This document shows, piece after piece, positions 1-13,173 of a stretch of 64,000 bases of DNA. A program made the translations under genes and the position numbers. The stretch is from the NCBI GenBank assembly GCA_002270565.1, contig NQMI01000004.1:920162-984161 (forward strand), given 5' to 3'. Origin of the DNA: Stenocarpella maydis (taxonomy: Eukaryota; Ascomycota; Sordariomycetes; Diaporthales; Diaporthaceae). Numbering within the stretch: the stretch's first letter is position 1; every line of letters starts with the position of its first letter. The notes beneath the pieces were generated by a model that saw nothing but the letters and a program-made list of their open reading frames with translations, was not told the origin of the DNA and did not search any database.

Positions 1-3000
1 AGTGATTTGAACATCATAGGGGCCAAGGGGCTCCTTGGTGAAGTCAACTTCTTCGAAGTATGTGCTCGTCGGGTCTGTAATCGGCGCAAGTTTGAGGCTC
101 AGCGGTCGACGAAATGCCTTGAGAGGCAGAGTCTCCATGCGCAACGCTTTTTTATGACCAGCCTCGATCGCCTCGTTGATGTCTCCGAGTGGATTAAGTC
201 GTGCGACAAAGAGCTTGCCGTGGCGAAGAGAGTATTCGACCTCGGGTGCGTCATCAACCTTGCTGGTCTCGACAAAAGACGCTTGGAAGATAGTGTTGAT
301 TGCTGATAGGGCCGGAGCTGAATCTTCTCCGTTCTGAGTAGCATCGAGATCCAGTGTGACAATGCGTTTGGAAGAATCCTCAGAGCGAATGCTCCTTGCC
401 AAGCCATGAAAGGGGGCCAGAAGGGGCGTCTCTGTGGTCTTCTGAACGCCGCTTGTGACCCAAAGGAGACCGGGGGTGGCCTGCAAGAGTAGCTTGATCT
501 GTTCAAAAGCTAAACGAGACATATTGTATACAGCGGGTTGGTCGACTTCGACCAGAGAGATGCAGGGTTTACTTGCTTGCTGAGCAGTAAGTCTAGAGAA
601 GTGGACGTACTCGACGTTGGGAAGAGCAAGGCCCTGGGTAAGGTGGTAGGTACGCCCTGAAAGATCCCCGTCTGGAAGGAGAACGACAAAAGAGCGACCA
701 CTATTGATTGGCACCGAGATGTGCGTGCCGGCTCCGACAGAACACAATTCATGCCAGGTAAGCTCACTGCAGAGATGTCGGTTGCTTGGCAGGAAACCGG
801 ACACTCCTGAAGAAGCCAGTTTGATGGACTCCATTCCACCGACGACAACCATTGGCTTGCTGAAGGTGTCATCCAGCATCACGATATCCGCTACAGCTTC
901 GCGGAGACCCTTTCGCTGAGCAACGGCGTATCCGTGAAACTCGGCACCAGCGCCCTTCAACATGGAGGGCGAAAAGGAGATCTGCCGGATGAAAGACGGG
1001 ACCATTGTCTCATTACCAAGGGCGAAGATTGTCTGAAACATGGCATCGAGAGTAGCAGGGTGGATGAGGTGATCGTACTCGAAGTGCGCTGGCATCTTGG
1101 ATTTGGTGTCCGGAATGCGAACGGAGCCGACACAGGAGTTATGGCCCCTCGCTAAGGAGACGACATTCTGGAAAAGTGGTCCATAGTTCATGCCGATCCC
1201 ATCTAACCTCTCGTATAGGGAACGGGGGCTGATTTCCCGCTTACACTCGGAGCGCAGCCTCCAGTAAGTATCTCGGTAGTCTCGACACTGACTGTTCTCG
1301 TTCTCAGCCGTAGGTTCACCTGCTATTCTGCCGGCGTAGGATATGTTGATGAGACCATTTGCGTTCTCCTTCCAGGGACCAAATTCCGTCTTTGTCTCAA
1401 CCGAGAAGGAATATACTGCAGTTCCGTTGGTGGCATCGGGCGAGGGAATGTTCAAGGCCTGCATGTTGATCATGTGCTCCAAGCCGTGCTGACCTGTTGG
1501 GATGACGACTGGCTTGACAATGATAAAGTTGGAGATTTGGTAGGATCCCACACGCAATGAAGCGTCACTACATTGCCTTGCAGCCTCTAAAGCCATTGTG
1601 ACCAGGCCGGCAGCAGGGTAGATGATCACCTTTTGAACTTTGTGATCCGTCAACCATGGATTCTCTTCGAGTCTGAAAAAACCTCGCCACCGAGAGAACC
1701 GAGGGGTTGATTCGACCAGGGGAGCGCCAATGAGGTCCTCACGGCCATGCTTTCTCTGGCGAAGGGCTTCCCCCAAGTGTGATTCAAACCAATAAGTCTT
1801 GGAGTGGTTGAAGGGGTAAGGAGGCAGATCAACGAGAAGTTTTGGCAAGTGGCCCTCTTTGCTTCTCCACACCCACGAATAGTCAGCTGGATAGCCGCGA
1901 GTCCAGAGTTCGCCCAGAGCCGACAAAGCTGTGACAGAAGCGTCTTTGTTTCGCTTCAGAAGCGAAAGGTACAAAAGTTGCGTTGTGACTTGGGTCGGCG
2001 CAAGAGAATCGACAATTTCCAGCATCGGTCTTGTCAGAGTTGCAGCAGGACTGACTTCGAGCACAAAGCTCGGCTTCAAAGTTTTGTACATAGTGGAGAA
2101 TGCCTGGCTGAAGAGCACCGGGGATGTCAGATTCCTCGTCCAGTACTCGGGGCCCACTTGCGAGGCAAGGATCTCGTCACCGGTCACGGATGAGAACATT
2201 CGAGGGCCTTGAGTGACGCTGAGCGGCTTCACGTTGCCCAGGGTCTGTTGATAGCTCTCTGCGATCAAGCGCATGTGGTGCGAGTGGTAGGCTGTCGAAA
2301 CGGCCAGCAGTCGGTGAGAGACGGCATCCTGGCGCATCTCCTGGGAAAGGTAGAGGATTTGCTGTTTATCACCAGACAGTGTAACCGAGACCGGGCTGTT
2401 TTCACAAGCAACGACAACAGTGCCACGGGGGACACGGCAGATGTACTCTTGTGCGTGCGCGGCGGACAGACCAACGGCCATCATGAGCCCCTCGACATCC
2501 GGTTGTAAGTATTGGACCAATTGTGCGTGCTCTCCGCGACGAGCAGCAATGAGCCAAGCATGCTCTCTTGTCAGGAACCCAGCGGAGTACGCGGCGGCAA
2601 TCTCTCCAGATGAGTGACCGACCACTGCGGAGGGCTGAATTCCGGAGGCCTTGAGCAAGTCGACGAGGGCAATCTGGACCGCAGTTGTCGCTGGCTGCGC
2701 GATCCTGGGTTCGTCGATGCGACTCTGAGAAGCCTCGTACATGAGCTCCTGGAGAAGGTCGAAATCACAAGTGGGGGCCTCGGAGAGATACTTGGAGGCC
2801 TCGACAAGACTGCTTCTGAAGGGTTCGAAGTTCATCAGCTCGCGGCCCATGGCGTACCACTGAGCTCCTTGGCCACAGAAGGCCAGGGCCAGGGTAGGAG
2901 GCGCATCATCAAAACTCAAGGAGCGTTGAACATCGAGGGGGTCCGGCGCAGCAAGCTGTCGCTGGAGGTCAGTAGCGGAACGTGCGACAATGACTGCTTT

Positions 3001-4863
3001 GAACTCGAGGACCGAGCGACGAGAAGTGGTGTAAGCATAGTTCGCCAGCAGGTCTTCATCCGAAGCGTGCTCCGAGATGTAAGCCGCGTGCCCTAAAGCA
3101 ATCTTGGCGATTCCATCTCTCTCCTGGGACGAAATCAGGATCAGCTGGGTGGAAGAGAAGGTCCTCGGCCCCTTGGCAAGGCCAGCCGAAACCGTGGTGG
3201 GCAGAGAACAGTGGTTGCCCGACAAGGACCGTTCTGCCAGATACGAGCCCGCATCATCGAGGATGACGTGGGCGTTTGTGCCTCCGAAGCCGAAACAATT
3301 GACACTTGCACGGCGAAGACCGTCCACCGGCCAGTTGGTGAGTGAGGTAGGAACCTAAAAGATTTGGGGACGAGGTCAGTCTTGCTTGTATTATATTACA
3401 TAATCAGGAGGCAGCGGGCGCGACGACAGGGCACAGCACCCGGACGAGACACATACCTTGATCTTCCACTCCTCGAATTTGATCTCTGGGTTTCCAGTAG
3501 AAGGGTCGAAGTACAAGTTCTTTGGTATCTGCCCTCGCTCAGCAGCCAGCACTGCCTTGATCAGGCCGGCTATTCCTGCCGCGCCTTCAAGGTGGCCGAT
3601 ATTGGGCTTGATCGAGCCAACGAGGATGGGATCGTCGACGCTGCGATTAGCACAAAACGCACGGGATACGGCAAAGCATTCCTTTGGGTCGCCAGCCGGG
3701 GTTCCAGTGCCGTGGCATTCCACATAGGCCGTTTGATCAACCTCCAGCCCGGCATCCTTGTACGCCGCCCTGATGTTCGACAGCTGTGCGTCGGAGCTGG
3801 GCATGGTGATTCCTGGGGTCCTGCCATCCTGATTGACGCGCGATCCGCGGATGACCGCGCGGATGGTGTCGTTGTCGCGGATTGCATCACGGAGACGCTT
3901 CAAAATGACCACACCGACGCCCTCACCACGGCCGTAGCCCTCGGCCTTGTTCGTGAACGTATAGCAGATCCCGTCCTTTCCGAGGAAGTTGAGAGCTGTC
4001 ATGGGCATCATGGTAGCAGGGGTCAGGATCAATCCCACGCCAGCAGCGATAGCTAGATCAGCCCTCCCGGTCCGTAGATCCTGGCAGCAGTTGTGCACGG
4101 CGACCAGGCCCGCGCTACATCCGGTATCCACAGTCTGGCTGGGCCCTCGGAGGTGAAATTGGTAAGAAATGCGATTGGAAAGCATCGCTGCACCGGTTCC
4201 GGTTGCCGCATACTGCGGTGCCCAGTCCGGGTCTCGGAGGACGATTTGCTCGTAGTCTGCATTCGAGTGGTTGAAGAGTTAAATTTTCGTGTCCCCCCGT
4301 GCTGGGCAGCTAAAGGGCTTCAGCTCACCTTTCACAAAAGTTCCTACATTGACTGAGGTCTCACTGAGCTCAACCGACTCCTTGGAGTAACCGGCTGGGT
4401 ATGCGATTAGCGGAAAGATACTTCTGGTAGGGAAATGGGGCTGCAATACCGTTCTCAAGCGCCTGGTACGTGACTTCTAACAAGATGCGTTGCTGAGGAT
4501 CGATTGCGACCGCCTGGGCTTGAGGAATGTTGAAAAACTGTTTCGTTGCCAGTTAGTCGCTGCTTGTTACAGATGCCTGCACATGGGATGTTTCGCACAT
4601 ACCTTAGCGTCAAAGGCTTTGATGTCCTCCTCGAGGAAGTGAGCTCCCCTGAAGCCAATAGAGCCCTGGCGTTGGCCACTAGGGTGATAGAAGGCATCAA
4701 TGTTGAGACGTTCGCGAGGAAACTTTGCCCAAGCACTGCGGCCTTGCTTGAGCATCTCGTGGAGCGACTCGACATTCTTGCCGTCTCCAGGGAAACGGCA
4801 TGCCTGGCCAATAATTGCGATGGGTTCGACGACGTCGTCGTCTGGCATGAGTGCCTGACCCAT
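1..4863 (-). CDS. Highly reducing type I polyketide synthase, 5' part (KS-AT-DH-pseudoKR-start of ER)
   Basis: Iterative PKS that builds a reduced polyketide from malonyl-CoA. It is cut by the left edge; 1523 residues are visible. Exons on the minus strand: 4863-4603, 4537-4450, 4394-4329, 4256-3457, then 3354 to the edge; all junctions are GT-AG and phase-consistent. The start is the ATG at 4863, just before the KS motif EPIAIIG. The KS has Cys185 (DTGCSAG), His310 (ECHGTGT) and His350 (NIGHLEG). The AT has GQGAQW and Ser653 (GHSSGE). The DH has His976 (DHKVQKVIIYP) and Asp1175 (HPATLDAMFQ). After the DH comes a pseudoKR-like linker (GLARSIRSED) and then an ER-like start (EPLGPYDVQI). No SAM-binding motif is seen between DH and ER, so a C-methyltransferase appears absent. 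KR and ACP would lie outside the window. The frame is unbroken at every point checked, so the gene looks intact. Its product is unknown. Confidence 0.95.
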
Positions 4864-7800
4864 TGTCGGTCGATGAAACAAACTTCTGCCGATTGAGGGT
4901 CGAAGGAGGGGCTGGCAAAGTCAGTTGTAGAGGGTGTGAGTGCTTTCTAGGGTCCGAAAGACATCCAACGAAGTTGCAAACCCAGTCTCAATGCAGAGAA
5001 GAGGGCCCAAGGTGTGTTCAGAATTGAGGCGGTCTGAGGTAAATGGAACGATTGGAAGTATTGCGTAAGTAAACAACAAGGGTCGTCGGGGTGTCAAGTC
5101 CCTGATGGTTGATTGCAAAGTTTGCCCCCAGAAGGCAGGTCCAGACTAAGAAGTTGACGAGGGAGACTCCCTGGCCGACTTCAGTTGGTGGGGTCGGGGT
5201 CTGAGTTTTGTGCCAGTGTTTTGGCTACAGCTACAGCGAACCGACTCTATGTGGAAGGTCAGTGATTCTTCTGGTCGTTTGTGCTTTCCGCACGTGAGTT
5301 TATGAGGTGAATTGTGGCTCTGCAGATTTCCGTACCCAGAGTCACAGATGACCACGTCGTGAGGCAGCATCGCTTCTTCTAGGATGTCAGATTGCAGAGG
5401 GGTAAGCGGCCTTGGCGATCACGCTGATGAGGCCTGTCGATTACTTACTTAGGTAGGTAGCTAAGCTCCACGTCTTGTCTCCGAGCTGATGAGGCTCATC
5501 ATGTCCCTTCCAATGCTAGCGGTGACACATAGCTCCTCCCGCCTGGACTCTAGACTTGGGCCATGACCACTAATGACGAGACGGGTACAAAAGTTCAATG
5601 CAAAATCTACAGAAGGACCGGGCTGATCTGTAACACGAGTATCGTCAGACAAGTGTGCCAAAAGAAAAGGAAGGAGAGATCCTGCGAAAAGGAGACGGTG
5701 TTCCAGAGATGGCAGCATCGGACATTTCCCAACACCCTGTTCGAGAAAACCCTTCACTGCGTGATCCAACCATTCCTTTCTATATTCCCGCCGAGGGCTG
5801 AAATTACTTATGCACGCATGAGGCATGTGCAATTCCATGCAATTCCATGCAGGACTACCTGGGCAACAGAGCGGGCAAAGATTAAGTATGCTTGGCCAAA
5901 GGGGCGGGCCGAGCGCCGAGATGCAATCCTCACATGGGGCGAGAGACGATATGTACATGTGATAAACAAAGGGTGATGAATGGACGGGAGAGGAGGGAGA
6001 GAAAAAAAGGAATTAAAGCAGCCATGGAGTAGGAGACTGGAACATACCTCCTACCTGTCATTTTCCAGACAGATGCCATGTTCAAACACCTAGTTACCTA
6101 GGTATGTGCCTCACATACGCCGGAGCACTCCTCGTATTGCTGTGCCGCATCTTTGACATGAGATGGAGTGCCGAGTGCGTGTTGAGTACGAAGGCAATGG
6201 TGCACAGTGTATCTCTTCCAGATCTGCCCTCTTGGACATCATGCTCTCGTGGCTGCTGTGTTCCGGCGAACAGTCGCAGATATTGCCCTGTTCCTCAGAG
6301 AGCTAAGTAGTGACTGCGCCGGTCAGCACTAGGCCTTAGCTGACAGATATCACCTGAATCGCGAGAACCATTAGCCTCGAAAAATGAACGCACCGTCTCG
6401 TCGGGTGTATGGCAGTTTGTGGGGGAAATGGCCGGATTCAAAAAGCCTCTTAGAACAGGCGCTTTACGCCGCGATGCCGCGCCTAAACTGACCCCTTGCA
6501 TCCCAATAGGTCTATACTGGGCAGAAAAGAAACAAGTTTCAGCCCAGTGAAGTAGAGGGGCGAGTCGCATGTGGGCCAGAGCGTGCTTCCCAAATTGTCG
6601 CAGAAGTGTTGCCACGATGTCCCCGGATGACGTCTCTGACGGCTATGGGTGCGGACGATGGTTGATAGCTTCAGTAAGCCGATGAATGAAGCGCTCGGGG
6701 ATGGGCATCATGGCCGGGAATCAAACCGGAGTTCCTGGCCTAATAAAACTGCATCGATATGGGATACAATGCTGGGGATGCTGGTAACAGAAAGTTCGCT
6801 GCGGCTCAGGTAATTGTGTATGTGGGCGAGGGGAGTGGTGACGCTTCAAGACTGGAACCTCATGGAAACGATGAGCACGATGAATTGTCCCACTTTTGCC
6901 CCTTGATCTGGGGGCATATTGTCTATTCTGATGAAGATGCCGACAAAATTTCACGAGGGGCAATGCCGGGTCCTTACAGAGAAGAACCAGACGACCACAA
7001 AACCGGGGCCGCTGGCTGGCGGTGAGCAACCACATCGCGATGTAGAGCCTCAAAAGATCCATCCGGAAGACCCAAGGATTCAAGACAATGTCAACCGGAA
7101 GACGGAAGGGGCAAGGAAGCAGAAAGAGTACGACATAGTTCCAGGAGTAGACGGTTTGGATTAGAAGTCGGCATGGCCGCGCCGGTATATCTGTGCGAAT
7201 TAGTATGCTGGAGCGAAACCTGACAACTGACAGCCGGGGTCGATGTGCAAGATCCTGCAAGCTACCGTCGGTCTGTTCTTCAGCACCACTTGGGGCTAAT
7301 GTCAGTGTTGACCTGGCAGATGCCATGACAGCGTACACTGTCTAACTCCGTGTAGGACCGTCTTCCTCTCGGGAATGCGAAAACAGCACCGTTCTTGATA
7401 GCAGAATGAAGAGAATTCCGTACCACGCTATCAAGCCCGGGATTATCATCGCAGTCACAAGGACCGCTCGGTTTCCGGAGAGGATCAGGAAAATGACCAC
7501 TGCTGGATGACAAGATGTTGAGTCAATTGCGGCGCGGTCCGCAGGAGACACCCGCATGGGCAGTGTTTTTTTGCTATTACAGTGACAACGTGATTTGCAT
7601 GGCTTGGATGTGACATGCCATCTTGAAGTCTCATCCTCCTCTCGCAGGGCTGACGTGGGCCAGAGATGAAGCATTGCCCAAGACAGAATGCGACAATCCT
7701 AAGGATGAAACCGAGTGATCAAGATAAAACCTCGGGGCCAAAATTTAGAGGAACCAGAAGCAAATAAGCTGGTATAGGGGCACCGACAGGAATTGATGTC

Positions 7801-10149
7801 GGGGCCAGAAACTGCTGGAAGCAAGTCGATTCATACCTAGGTCCCTACCTGCCTACCTACCTAGGTAGGTAGGTAGGTAGGTAGGTACATTGAAAGATGC
7901 TATCATCACTTTGTTTCCCACCGAATTTCGCCATTACAGGCAAAAACAATGGGTTGGGGGGGGGGTGTTTTCCCATAAACTCATACTGACCTCGAACCAA
8001 CCCGAGGACACTCGTTCCTTTTACCGGACCCCTCCGATCACTGGTTCTCTACGGATAGCCTGGAAGGAACAACACCAAGCACATGTCTGATCCTGAATTG
8101 ACTCGTTTGGAGCTCGATGGCTTTGATGTAGATACTTGGCCGTTTTCTCGGCGGTAGTCAGTTGTATTGGCATGATTTTGACAACTCTCAGGCACGCTGC
8201 CAGGGTCCGGACGTCGGCGGGCATGCGCAATCTCTGCCTTTCAAGGACGGCTGCGGCCGTTGTCAATATAGTACGCCATATGTCTCCAGCAAGCCGCGTG
8301 CCTCCACGGCTGTAACAAAAGCCCACGGCCCGCTTTCCTGGCAGGTCAATCCCGAGTCGAGGACGTCCAGGCGAACCCGTGGGACCGACCAATCCATTGG
8401 TCACAGCGTATCATTATTACTCGTTATGCCTTGTATGCAGGCTGCGCAATGTCTTGGTGGACCGACCGTGCATTGGATGTCACCGCAAGCCCCAATGCGC
8501 CTGATGACAAGATGCTGTTCAACCGAAACATGATCGCATAGCGATTACGAGCACTGTCTCGTGCGCGAGACAAGTTGCTGACAACCATTGGTGTCGCTTG
8601 GGCTTGCGAGTCTCAACAGCCGGCCGTGGCGACAAGGTGCGGTGAGAAAGCGGACCGGAGGACTTTTTACCCCTCTCATTCGACACGTAGCCGCACTGGC
8701 GAGCGTCTCGAGTCTTGATGTTCTGTTACACAGGCTAAGACAGACTCATGGGTTGCGCTAAGGGACCAGCCGAGCAGCCGAGAGCTCTATATAGTGTTCA
8801 AACCATATCCATCCGGGATCGTTGGTATCCTTGCTTTGGCAAATCCGAGGACTTGGGATAAGGAGACAGGCGACAGCATCTCAAATGGCTCTTGCAGCAG
8901 CCATATGGTGTACTGCATATGGGGGAGGGGCCACAGATCCTGTGGTTCAAGCCCATTTCAAGCCCAGCCATGTCTCGCTTGTATCGCCAGAAGTGTCTGG
9001 CAGGACGGTCGCACAGGACGGAGTGCTGCATTGGTTACCCTGACCCGCATGCCTGTCTGCATTTCGATCGAGTGTTTGTCGGTGGCGCATGGTGCCACCT
9101 CAACAAAGCTGTAAGCCCAGGTCCAGACTCCAGTACGGCCTTAACTCCACTTGTCGGGTTCACTGGCTCATCGTGTACCAGGTCTTCTCCTCGTCGGGTC
9201 AAAGATAGCGGGTTTTCTACGGACTGTGTATGTTTTTGCTTGAGCCTGTCTCGGGCTGGACGGGCTCGACTCTCCAGCTGAATATCCAGCAACACAGTTT
9301 CTGGTCTCGCATTTGTGTTACGGACCAGACCTGCGCGCATCTTGATTCTCTCAGGTGGTTCATTCTGTTTCCAGAGGCGGCCGGGTTCCATTCGGCCGCT
9401 TGACGGCCTTTCGAAGAGACTCGGACGACAGGAATGCGAAACACTGACTCGGCTGCGGTGTGGACACTGGTTCGTGCCATCACACAAGGCCGCGACGTTC
9501 ACGTGTGGTCGATGGAATGATAGACAGGGGAATGATCGGGCCAGTGGATTGTTTACGGTGGTGGTTGGCTTTCTCTGGGTAGACTCAGTCCCATGTGATC
9601 TCGTTGAGACACTGGGCATGGGTTCATCCGCCACTTGGCCGCTGCATCCAGGCACAGAATATGTGTCACGTTGCACAGTATTCGTCAACTTTTGGCCGCC
9701 GTCTGGTGGCGCTGTTAGAAGCATGTTACCGATGCCCATGCACAGTAAGTTGAATAAGGTTGGGAGTCTCCCAAACCTGGGTCTTGCCTGGGCACCTGCA
9801 GCCTCTCTTCCAATATCCCTTCTGTCTGTACTGCCTGACCCGTCTTAAAGCGCTTGGGCGAGATTGGCACCTCGCCTCGAACCAAAGAGAGCTGAAGGGT
9901 ATGAAGCACTGCGCAGGTGCTGTCTTCGGTGAATTCTCGAAGATTAAGCGAGCCCATCATTAATTGACTGGCGTCCCGGCTGACTGGATGATGGCAGATG
10001 CGGGCTTGTGGCGCAGAGGTATAAGTCCTTGACCCTTCACACCGAGGAGTTGGATCAACCTCAAGTGAATGCTACTTCTTAACTAGCACCCCACATCCCA
10101 ATGCGCTGATGTCTGCTCAACCCCAGTGACTTGGAGGATCACACAAACG
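4864..10149. other. 5.3 kb stretch without a supported gene (PKS upstream region)
   Basis: I found no reading frame with a recognisable domain on either strand. Open frames of 100-234 codons exist but show low-complexity or Arg/Pro/Ser-biased translations. The stretch contains CCTA/GGTA-type repeats at about 5447-5460, 6085-6102 and 7836-7887, and the PKS promoter must lie at its left end. A minus-strand segment at 6720-7680 yields hydrophobic peptides in several frames and could be a decayed membrane-protein gene, but no family is recognisable. Confidence 0.5.
7836..7887. repeat. Inverted CCTA/GGTA tetranucleotide microsatellite
   Basis: A run of CCTA-type units is followed directly by about seven GGTA/TAGG units, so the two halves are complementary and could fold back. 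Similar shorter CCTAGGTA motifs recur at about 5450, 6090, 62760-62790 and 62850. Confidence 0.85.
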
Positions 10150-12608
10150 ATGGACTCGATGGAAGGTCTCGATAATCAAGCCTTGCTGAAGAAGAAGTGG
10201 GTACAAAAACGTACATATCACTCGATCACTTCCAAAGGAAACCCAAAAACCGAGGAACTCTACACGATACAGCCCCCGCCGCCACCACCACCACCACCAC
10301 CACAACAACAACAACAACAACAACAAACACCATCCACCTCGACGTCCTCGTGGGATTCTAAGGTTTGGTTGCACACAACGCAACCACGACCTGTATACTC
10401 TCCTCACAGCTCATATAAGCATTCTTTTCCGCATTCGATGGGTGAAATCTATCAGCCGTCGTCAAACAGCGACCTGTCCATGGGGTCAATGAACCAGAGA
10501 GACCGCAACACGATGTCGACTCCCCTCAAAGATTCTCTCGAGGAGGATGTCCTCCCTCCTCCTCCACCGCAGGTTAATGGCGCACGTCTGGGTTTCATCA
10601 TCATGTTGTGAGTATAGCCAAATACGTACCACTTGCATTGTTTGGCACTAATCCCGACCGTGTGTCAGCATGCTCGGCGGTCTCCTGTTCTCTGTGATAG
10701 ACACCACCATCGTCTCTACGGCACTTATCACAATAGCCACGGACCTCCAGAACTTCCAGGACATGTACTGGGTTGTTCTCGCGTACTTGCTCTCGTACTT
10801 GGGTAATCGGCCAAGAGCCCAGGCTGGATACTATACATACTGATCAGCTCTCCAGGCTTTGCGATCGGGTTCGCCAAGCTCGCCGATCATTTTGGCCGCC
10901 TCCCCGTCTTTCTTTTCTCCTGGCTCATATTTTCGAGTTGCTCGCTCGGATGCGGCCTAGCCACGGACATGCCACAGCTGTAGGACCTCCTTGTTCTGCT
11001 TCTAGAGACCACTCATGCAGTCAGTAGGCTGACCAAACGCTCACGCAGCATCGTCTTCCGAGCCTTACAAGGTCTTGGTGGTTCGGGTCTTTACAGTCTG
11101 TCTCAGATATCCCTGGCAGAGATCGCGCCCCACGGCAAGAATGCACTGATCGGCATGCTCATCGGAATCACGCTTGCCACTTCGTTCGTCCTTGGGCCCC
11201 TTCTCGGCGGAGCCATTTCTGGAGGTAACTGGCGGTGGATATTCTACATGAAGTAAGCCACCAAACGGCAAGGAGCTCTGCGCTCTCGTATTGACTGGCT
11301 TCTAGTATTCCCGCTGGCTTCGTATGCATGTTTGGTCTCGTCGTCCTCTGGCCTCAAGACTTTGGGAGACCTATACATCCATGGCGCGAGTTCTGGAGGA
11401 TCGACTTCATCGGCAACATCTTCATTCTTGCTGCTTGCATCCTCATGGTCTATAGCTTGCAACAGGCCGGTACGATGATATTTGCATGGACGAGTGTCGA
11501 ATTTATCTCCACATTTGTTGTGGCGGTTGTCTGTTGGGCCTGTTTCTGGGCTTGGCAGCTCATTGTCAAGCACATCTCACTTCGTATCGAGCCAGTCTTC
11601 CCCGTTCGCCTGCTGCACAACCGCGTATATATATCCGCTGTGGTGTAAGTACAATCTCCTCTTTCGGGTTTTGGTGCTCTATCACTGCAATGTTCTTCAA
11701 AATTCCGTGCATAATTCCCTCAGACGAACGACTGATCACAATTTTTCAGTGCAATGTTCCTCTCAGGTTACTGCTATCTGGGCATAGTCATCACTCTTCC
11801 CGAGCGTTTCCAGATTGTCAATGAAGACTCTTCGCTAATGGCAGGCGTCCATCTGCTCCCTATGCTTGGAGCCACTGCGATGGGCTCCATCATCGCCGGG
11901 GCATTGTCGAAGAGGAAGAACTACACCTCACGGACCCTGGTAGCGGCGTCATGCCTCCAAGTCATCGGGCTGGGGCTTTTGACTACCTTCGACGCACCAT
12001 CGTCGCCCACGAACCCTCAATTCGGCTATCAAGCAATTTTCGGCCTCGGCATAGGCTTGACCTTCTCCTCCGCCACGATTCTCACCAAGATACAGGCATC
12101 CGGCAGAGACCACGCAGTTGCCCAAGGTGTCATGGCCCAAGTCAGGGTCCTCGGTGGCGCCTTGGGCCTGGTGATTTGCAATGTCATCTTCAATGTTCAT
12201 CTCGAGCCTCTCGAAGTCAGGCTCCTACCCGAGGAAAAGGACGCTCTCCACCGGTCCCCAATGGCACTGATGGATATGGCCGAGAAGGTAGATGCAGGGG
12301 TCGCAAGGGATATGAAACAGATCTTTTCGAGCTCTTTCCAGAGCATGGTCTGGGTCATGTTCTGGGTCGCTGTTGTTGAGGTGGTTGCGAGTCTCTGCAC
12401 ATGGGAGATGAACCCGACTTCGCTGGACGAGATCGATGCGGCTGCCCTGGCACGTGCTCAAAACAGTCACAAACAGGATACCGGCCGGGGAGGAAGTGAC
12501 ACTGAGCTTGAGAACTTATCATCCAGTTTCCGTGCTGATTCACATCTGAGCACTGGACACAAGCGGCCTCCCACGCCATCAGCGCATGGGTACACAAGTC
12601 GGTTTTGA
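10150..12608 (+). CDS. MFS drug:H+ antiporter (DHA2-type, 14-TM) with long polyP/polyQ N-terminus
   Basis: Plasma-membrane exporter of the major facilitator superfamily, 705 residues. Exons: 10150-10607, 10669-10802, 10856-10979, 11049-11252, 11306-11644, 11750-12608. All introns are GT-AG and keep frame. The first membrane helix (LGGLLFSVIDTTIVSTAL) begins only near residue 150. Motif A reads KLADHFGRLPVF, and the antiporter motif C reads FVLGPLLGG. The order of helices and the large central loop fit the DHA2 family of toxin and drug exporters. The 150-residue cytoplasmic N-terminus is unusually long. It holds ten consecutive Pro (about 42-51) and eight Gln (about 52-59) encoded by CCA/CAA microsatellites. 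The nearest neighbours are an UstYa-like gene and another MFS gene, and the PKS lies 5 kb away, so a role in exporting a cluster product is plausible but unproven. The ATG at 10150 is preferred; a downstream ATG at 10159 is possible. Confidence 0.9.
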
Positions 12609-13173
12609 TCATTCACCATGTGTAAGCTTCCCATTTTGTGGTAGCGACTTTTTTTTTTTTCTTTTATTTCAGGGGGTCCCGGGGGTGGGGGCGCATTCAT
12701 GGGAGTTATGCCAACATCTTGTTGGCTAGTGGAGTTTTCGTCCGTTTATTGATTCTGAAGAAGCCTTGGCTCTATAAGGCTTGCATCATGTCCATACCTC
12801 GTCCTCGCGGACATTTGAAACTTGCGTCATCAAGTCCTTCCACACACGATTCAAGGTGCTTCGTGCGTTGATAGAATCTCTCCGGATATCACAATGTCGC
12901 CACGATCTAAGTGTGACGTTCTTCCACCTGAATCGGTGTTGGCTTCTCCATGGAGGCAAATACACCGTAGAACTAGCCATATATGTTAAGCTGCGCAGTG
13001 ATGAGGACATGGACAATACCGCAGGGAGCATTTGTAAGTCCTGGTACGTAGCCGATAGTGGTCCTGTAAAGATTAAAAACTTTGAAAGGAAGTGGAGTAC
13101 TTGAAATTTTATGATCTCATTACAATGTATTCCTACGATGATTTTCCGAAACATTATTATCCCAAGAGCACCC
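12609..13173. other. Intergenic, convergent 3' ends
   Basis: Non-coding stretch between the convergent MFS and UstYa-like genes. It contains a T-rich run near 12650 and moderately AT-rich sequence. No gene or repeat element is recognisable. Confidence 0.6.

Noticed and set aside
6721..7674. Minus-strand frames with hydrophobic stretches, possibly a membrane protein
   Set aside because: Open frames change phase, no family motif is recognisable, and no convincing splice joins connect them.
9035..9848. Long overlapping frames on both strands (234 and 177 codons)
   Set aside because: Composition is Arg/Pro/Ser-biased with no motif; overlapping openness on both strands is typical of GC-rich non-coding DNA.
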